64,000 bases of DNA, taken from the NCBI GenBank assembly GCA_035626475.1, contig DASPNP010000038.1:1-64000 (forward strand), written 5' to 3'. Source of the DNA: DASPKT01 sp035626475 (GTDB taxonomy: Bacteria; Pseudomonadota; Alphaproteobacteria; Azospirillales; Azospirillaceae). The notes beneath the pieces were generated by a model, which did not search any database, was not told where the DNA came from, and was given only the letters and a program-made list of their open reading frames with translations. Position numbers and translations under genes: made by a program. This document shows, piece after piece, positions 60,085 through 64,000 of this stretch. Position 1 is the stretch's first letter; every line of letters starts with the position of its first letter.

Positions 60085-60930
60085 TCAGCCCAGCGCCGCG
60101 CGGACAGCGGAGCGGTGGTTGCGGCCCACGGCGATGCGGGTGCCGCAGCGCAGCAGCAGCGCGGCGCCCTCCAGCCGCAGCACGCGGTCGCGGGCGACCA
60201 GGGCGGTGCGGTGGACGCGCAGGAAGCCGTGCGGCGCCAGCATCGCCTCCACCTCGCGCAGCGGCCGGCGCCAGAGCAGCGCGCCGCCGGGCAGATGCAC
60301 CTCGACATAGTTGCCGGCCGAGCCAACCCAGTCGATCTCCGCCGCCGACACCCGCGACCCGTCGGCGCGGGTCAGGTCGAGCAGCGGCGCCGGTTCGGAC
60401 GTGGGTTCGGGTCGGTCTTGGGGAGCCGTCTCGATGAAAGGCTGGGCGGGCGCCAGGGGACGCGCGTCGTCCGACGTCTCCCGACCCAGCCACCAGCCGG
60501 CCAGGGCCACCAGCCCCGCTACCGGCAGCTGCGTGTGCAGCTGGCGCATGAAGCCGGGCAGGCTCGGCTCGGCGATGTCGGCCATCGCCAGGCTGCGGGC
60601 GGCCGCGACCATCGCCATGCCGCCCAGGCACAGCAGCGCCAGCCCCAGCGCGCGCGGCCAGCCGCGCTCCTGCGGCAGGCTGCCGACCGCCAGCCACACC
60701 GCGCCCCAGGGCAGGACGCTCGCCAGGCCCCAGCGCAGCGCGATGCCGGCATCGCCGGGAAGGCCCTGGAACCAGTCGTGGGCCAGGCAATAGCCGGCGG
60801 CGAGCGCCAGCCCCAGCAGGGTCAGCGCGGCGCTGCGGCCGGCATGGCTGCGCGGCAGGGGGCTGCGCGGCAGGGCCGGGGCCGCCGTGCCCATGCCGGT
60901 CCGCATCCCGCCGTCGGTCACGCTGGCCAT
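60085..60930 (-). CDS. Membrane-bound LytTR transcriptional regulator
   Basis: The 281-residue protein has about four membrane segments in the first 160 residues (LTLLGLALAAGYCLA, VLPWGAVWLAVGSL, ALGLALLCLGGMAMVA, LPVAGLVALAGWWLG). The C-terminal LytTR DNA-binding domain (about 185-281) has IDWVGSAGNYVEVHLPGG and RVHRTALVARDRVLRL. There is no receiver domain. A GGGGAGGATT ribosome site precedes the ATG. It is directly upstream of the hydroxylase genes, on the same strand. Confidence 0.92.
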   Translation of the reverse strand: MASVTDGGMRTGMGTAAPALPRSPLPRSHAGRSAALTLLGLALAAGYCLAHDWFQGLPGDAGIALRWGLASVLPWGAVWLAVGSLPQERGWPRALGLALLCLGGMAMVAAARSLAMADIAEPSLPGFMRQLHTQLPVAGLVALAGWWLGRETSDDARPLAPAQPFIETAPQDRPEPTSEPAPLLDLTRADGSRVSAAEIDWVGSAGNYVEVHLPGGALLWRRPLREVEAMLAPHGFLRVHRTALVARDRVLRLEGAALLLRCGTRIAVGRNHRSAVRAALG

Positions 60931-60991
60931 GCAATCCTCCCCTGAGCTCTTCCCCTTATACCAGACGCGGCCGGGCGGGGAGGAGGCCGCT

Positions 60992-61909
60992 TCAGCCGAT
61001 CTCCAGCAGTTCCACCCGTTCCCCCGCCGGGCCCAGCAGGCAGCCGGTGCGGCGCCCCTCCCAGGAGGGCAGGTCGATGCGGGCGGGCGGCGCCAGCCAG
61101 TCGGCACGGATAGTGTCCAGCGAGGCGGCGTAGTAGCTGGCGACGGATGTGGCCGGGGTCAGGCCCAGCGGGCCGGCGGGCCGTGCCGTCGTGCCCTCGG
61201 GGAAGCGGTCGATCTCCACCAGCGACTTGCCGCCCAGCGTGACGGTGCCCAGCCTGATCTTGTGGTCGGGGGGCAGGCCGTGGCTGCGGTTGACCACCCG
61301 GATCACCGCGTCGAAGGCCGGGCCGGCCGGGACGTCGAACAGGGCGGCGTAGAAGTCGCGGGCACGCTCCGCATCGTCGCAGCCCAGGATCTGGACGAAC
61401 AGCCGGTCGATTTTCGCCTCGGGCACCGGCAGGTCGAAGCCGGGGACCGGGCGCTTGATCACGGTCAGGTAGAAGACCTCGCCCATCGGCCCGACCACCT
61501 GCATGGCGCGGATGGCGTCGGTGAAGGACAGGTCGGCCGGCGCGCCCAGGATCTCCCACGGGCCGGCGCGGAAGGGCGCCTCCAGCGCGTCGCAATCCTC
61601 CACCGCCACCTCCATGGCCGACCAGCCATAGGTGCGCATGGCGGGCTGCGGCTCCGCTCCCGGGTCCTCCACCAGCCTCAGCCAGCTCTCGGTCCCGGCA
61701 GCGCTGCGCAGCACCGCCATCGGCGCGGCCGCCGCCATGGGCGCTCCCCACAGGGCCGCCAGCTCGGGCGGGACGGTGCCGCGCCACTCCTCGCGGTATC
61801 CCAGATACTCGCCATAGAGCGCGGCATGGCCCGCCAGATCGTTGGTCACGATGGTGGCGGCGACGACCTTGCCATGGTCGGGCCCGTTGTTGGGGTGCGG
61901 CAGGGACAT
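60992..61909 (-). CDS. VOC (glyoxalase/bleomycin-resistance) family protein
   Basis: The 305-residue protein contains two VOC half-domain pairs (KVVAATIVTNDLAGHAALYG; IDRLFVQILGCDDAERARDF). The family binds metals and acts on many substrates; the metal ligands are not clear here. AGAGGAAG lies well before the ATG at 61909. A longer upstream reading to 62095 is not coding-like. Confidence 0.8.
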   Translation of the reverse strand: MSLPHPNNGPDHGKVVAATIVTNDLAGHAALYGEYLGYREEWRGTVPPELAALWGAPMAAAAPMAVLRSAAGTESWLRLVEDPGAEPQPAMRTYGWSAMEVAVEDCDALEAPFRAGPWEILGAPADLSFTDAIRAMQVVGPMGEVFYLTVIKRPVPGFDLPVPEAKIDRLFVQILGCDDAERARDFYAALFDVPAGPAFDAVIRVVNRSHGLPPDHKIRLGTVTLGGKSLVEIDRFPEGTTARPAGPLGLTPATSVASYYAASLDTIRADWLAPPARIDLPSWEGRRTGCLLGPAGERVELLEIG

Positions 61910-62008
61910 GGGCTTCCTCTCGGGATCGCGTCCCCGGATCATAGGCCGCTCGGCGCATCGCGCAACCTGCCTCAATGATCTATCATTAGGGCAAATCGGG
62001 AGGATGCG

Positions 62009-62632
62009 ATGATCGAGGTCTATTCCTACGACACCGGCAACGGCCAGCGGCCGCGCATCCTGCTGGAGGAGCTGGGCATCCCCTACCGGCTGCACTGGGT
62101 GGATCTGGCGAAGGGAGCGCAGCGCGACCCGGCCTATCTCGCCCTCAACCCCACCGGCCGCATCCCGACACTGGTCGACCCGGACGGCCCGGGCGGGGAG
62201 CGGGTGGTGCTGACCCAGTCGCTGGCGATGCTCACATATCTCGCCGACAAGGCCGGGCGGCTGATCCCGTCCGACCCGGCGGGCCGCACCCGGACGCTGG
62301 AAGCCATGTACGTCGCCGCCACCGACGTGCAGCCCGGCATCGGCGCCGCCTTCTATCTCAGCTACATGGCGGACGAGAAGATGCCGGACGCCGGCGCCGC
62401 CATGCTGGCCCGCGCGGCGGCGAACGCGCGCTTCCTCGAGGACATGCTGGCGGAGCGTACGTATCTGGCGGGCGAGGCGTACGGCATCGCCGACATCGCC
62501 GCCTTCACCGTCGTCGCCACGCTCAAGCGCATGGGCGCCGACCTGTCGGGCCTGCCCCGGCTGGAGCGCTGGTACGGGGAGGTCGCCGCCCGGCCGGCGG
62601 TGCAGCGGGGATGTGCCGTGCCGGGGGCGTGA
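62009..62632 (+). CDS. Glutathione S-transferase family protein
   Basis: The 207-residue protein has a thioredoxin-like N-terminal domain (YDTGNGQRPRILLEELGIPY, LNPTGRIPTLVDPDG) with the glutathione-site pattern and a helical C-terminal domain with the N-capping box GIADIAAFTVVATLKRM. It conjugates or isomerises unknown substrates with glutathione. It is divergent from the VOC gene with about 100 bases between them. Confidence 0.92.
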   Translation: MIEVYSYDTGNGQRPRILLEELGIPYRLHWVDLAKGAQRDPAYLALNPTGRIPTLVDPDGPGGERVVLTQSLAMLTYLADKAGRLIPSDPAGRTRTLEAMYVAATDVQPGIGAAFYLSYMADEKMPDAGAAMLARAAANARFLEDMLAERTYLAGEAYGIADIAAFTVVATLKRMGADLSGLPRLERWYGEVAARPAVQRGCAVPGA

Positions 62633-62717
62633 GGTTGTCCCTTGCCCTCAAGGGGAGAAGGATATGGGGCGCAGGGCGTGCTATGACGCGGGCAACGAAC
62701 CCCTGGGGAGTCCGCCC

Positions 62718-63773
62718 ATGATCCGCCGTACCGCCCTCGCGCTCTTCGCCGCCGCCCTCCTCGCCGGCTGCGCCTCACAGCCGCCGGCCAAGCGCCCGGC
62801 CTGGGCGCTCGCCGTGCATGGCGGGGCGGGGGTGATGGACCGGGAGACCATGGGGCCGGAGACCGAGGCCGCCTACCGTGCCGCCATGAACGCGGCGCTG
62901 GAGCGGGGCCGGGCGGTGCTGGACCGGGGCGGCTCGGCCCTGGACGCGGTCGAGGCGGTGGTGCGCGGGCTGGAGGACGACCCGCTGTTCAACGCCGGCC
63001 GCGGCGCCGTCTTCACCGCCGATGGCCGCAACGAGCTGGACGCCGCCATCATGGACGGCGCCACGCTGAAGGCCGGCGCGGTGGCGAGCGTCACCGGCAC
63101 GAAGAACCCGATCACGCTGGCCCGCGCCGTCATGGAGAAGTCGCCGCACGTCATGCTGATCGGCCAGGGTGCCGAGAAGTTCGGCCAGGCGCAGGGGGTG
63201 GAGCGCGCGGAGCCCGCCTGGTTCTTCACCGAGCGGCGCTGGCAGTCGCTGAAGAAGAGTCTGGCCCAGCGCAACCTGCCGATCCCCGCCCGCCCCGCCG
63301 GCGCGCCGCCCGAGCCCGCGCAGGTGTCGGACGCCTGGCCGGAGGACCGCAAGTTCGGCACGGTCGGCGTGGTGGCGCTGGACCGCGCGGGCCATGTCGC
63401 GGCCGGCACCTCCACCGGCGGCACCACCGCCAAGCTCTGGGGCCGGGTCGGCGACGTGCCGGTGATCGGCGCCGGCACCTACGCGTCCGACGCCTCCTGC
63501 GCCGTCTCGGCCACCGGCACCGGCGAGTATTTCATCCGCCTCGGCGTCGCCCGTGAGATCTGCGCCCTGGTCGAGTATAGGGGTATGTCGCTCCAGGACG
63601 CCGCCGACGAGGTGATCCAGAAGCGCGTCACCGCCTTGGGTGGCGACGGCGGCGTGGTGGCCCTGGCGCCGGACGGGCAGGTCGCCTGGAGCTTCAACAC
63701 CTCCGGCATGTACCGGGCGCGCCTAGTCGAGGGCGGACAGCCGGTGGTGGGGATCTTCAAGGGGGAGGATTGA
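62718..63773 (+). CDS. Lipoprotein isoaspartyl peptidase/L-asparaginase
   Basis: The 351-residue Ntn hydrolase has a lipobox LAGC with the lipidated Cys18, then the family N-terminus ALAVHGGAGV. Autocleavage would occur before the catalytic Thr215 (KFGTVGVVALD), with GTSTGGTTAKLWGRVGD and DASCAVSATGTGEYF as further landmarks. It removes isoaspartyl residues or hydrolyses asparagine at the cell envelope. A GGGGAG site lies before the ATG. Confidence 0.92.
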   Translation: MIRRTALALFAAALLAGCASQPPAKRPAWALAVHGGAGVMDRETMGPETEAAYRAAMNAALERGRAVLDRGGSALDAVEAVVRGLEDDPLFNAGRGAVFTADGRNELDAAIMDGATLKAGAVASVTGTKNPITLARAVMEKSPHVMLIGQGAEKFGQAQGVERAEPAWFFTERRWQSLKKSLAQRNLPIPARPAGAPPEPAQVSDAWPEDRKFGTVGVVALDRAGHVAAGTSTGGTTAKLWGRVGDVPVIGAGTYASDASCAVSATGTGEYFIRLGVAREICALVEYRGMSLQDAADEVIQKRVTALGGDGGVVALAPDGQVAWSFNTSGMYRARLVEGGQPVVGIFKGED

Positions 63774-63822
63774 GGGCCGCCTCTCCGATGGTCGGAGAAG
63801 GGAGAGGCTGAGCCCGCCTGCG

Positions 63823-64000
63823 TGCTTCGACAGGCTCAGCATGAGGGATGGGGTACGCCAGGCACGGCTCGGGTTTCGGGCCGGTCCGTAGGTCGCATGA
63901 AGGCGAAGCCGCAATGCGACGCTCCACGGTCCGAGCATGTCGCATTGTGCCTGCGGCTCCATGCAACCTACGGAGCGTCACCCACCTCCTCAGCCTGAGC
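63823..64000. repeat. MITE-like element cut by the window end, with a nested repeat
   Basis: The left arm (about 63822-63847, GTGCTTCGACAGGCTCAGC then ATGAGG) matches the arm of the 11.7 kb element, as does ACGCCAGGCAC just after it. The opposite arm (CCTCAGCCTGAGC) runs off the end of the window. Between them lies a GGTCGCAT repeat. A weak hairpin GCCTCTCC/GGAGAGGC (63779-63808) precedes it. Confidence 0.7.
63888..63971. repeat. GGTCGCAT palindromic repeat, copy 3
   Basis: It runs GTAGGTCGCATGAAGGCGAA to CTCCATGCAACCTAC with inner GCAATGCGAC and GTCGCATTGTGC arms. It lies between the arms of the MITE-like element. Confidence 0.88.

Noticed and set aside
1..64000. CRISPR arrays
   Set aside because: The repeats present are palindromic, dispersed and few; no regularly spaced repeat-spacer array was seen.

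Overview
The window is very GC-rich DNA (about 70% by eye) with alphaproteobacterial gene content, most like Rhodospirillales/Azospirillales. The main pointers are the plsY-dprA-topA run, pyrB next to a PyrC that lacks its metal-binding HxH motif, gatCA divergent from ruvX, a TopA with a Lys/Ala-rich tail, an HWE/HisKA_2-type kinase, and several families of intergenic palindromic repeats. The genus cannot be fixed from the sequence. No rRNA, tRNA, CRISPR array, transposase or integrase was recognised.

Left chromosomal part (0.2-21.1 kb): a degP-type protease, an OmpR-family regulator, its sensor kinase and an FAD/NAD(P)-binding protein, all on the minus strand; then an RluA-type pseudouridine synthase and an orphan PAS kinase; topA, dprA and plsY; a large RTX/VCBS-repeat secreted protein; pyrC-like and pyrB; a DUF4142 secreted protein; a Tat-exported dienelactone hydrolase; a CaiB/BaiF CoA-transferase; and slyX.

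Phage-derived part (about 21.5-50.6 kb): head and tail genes of a Mu-like head / long non-contractile tail particle, without recognisable integrase, transposase, repressor, replication or stand-alone lysis genes. The left block holds a Mor-like activator, a portal protein fused to a GH108-like peptidoglycan hydrolase domain, a convergent small secreted protein that may be its immunity factor, a 439-bp second copy of the portal 5' part, Mu gp25/gp26/gp27-like genes, a GNAT gene and the large terminase. Six host-like genes (29.1-34.1 kb) follow. The right block holds a protease/major-capsid fusion, head-tail joining genes, tail tube, a gpG/gpGT pair with a textbook -1 frameshift site, tape measure, tail-tip proteins and a propeller-like fibre. 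Both blocks carry the same 26-bp motif exactly 61 nt before a start codon. Chromosomal-type palindromic repeats have invaded two spacers of the right block, which suggests long residence and perhaps domestication.

Right chromosomal part (50.6-64 kb): ruvX, gatC-gatA, a stand-alone HsdR-N-type nuclease, a 2OG-Fe(II) oxygenase, a CtpA-type S41 protease, and a two-subunit molybdenum hydroxylase (Fe-S plus Mo subunits) whose upstream region carries three AlgR-like direct repeats directly beside a membrane-bound LytTR regulator gene. A VOC protein, a glutathione S-transferase and a lipoprotein isoaspartyl peptidase/asparaginase follow. Three copies of a roughly 80-bp GGTCGCAT palindromic element are present, at least two of them nested inside other palindromic repeats.
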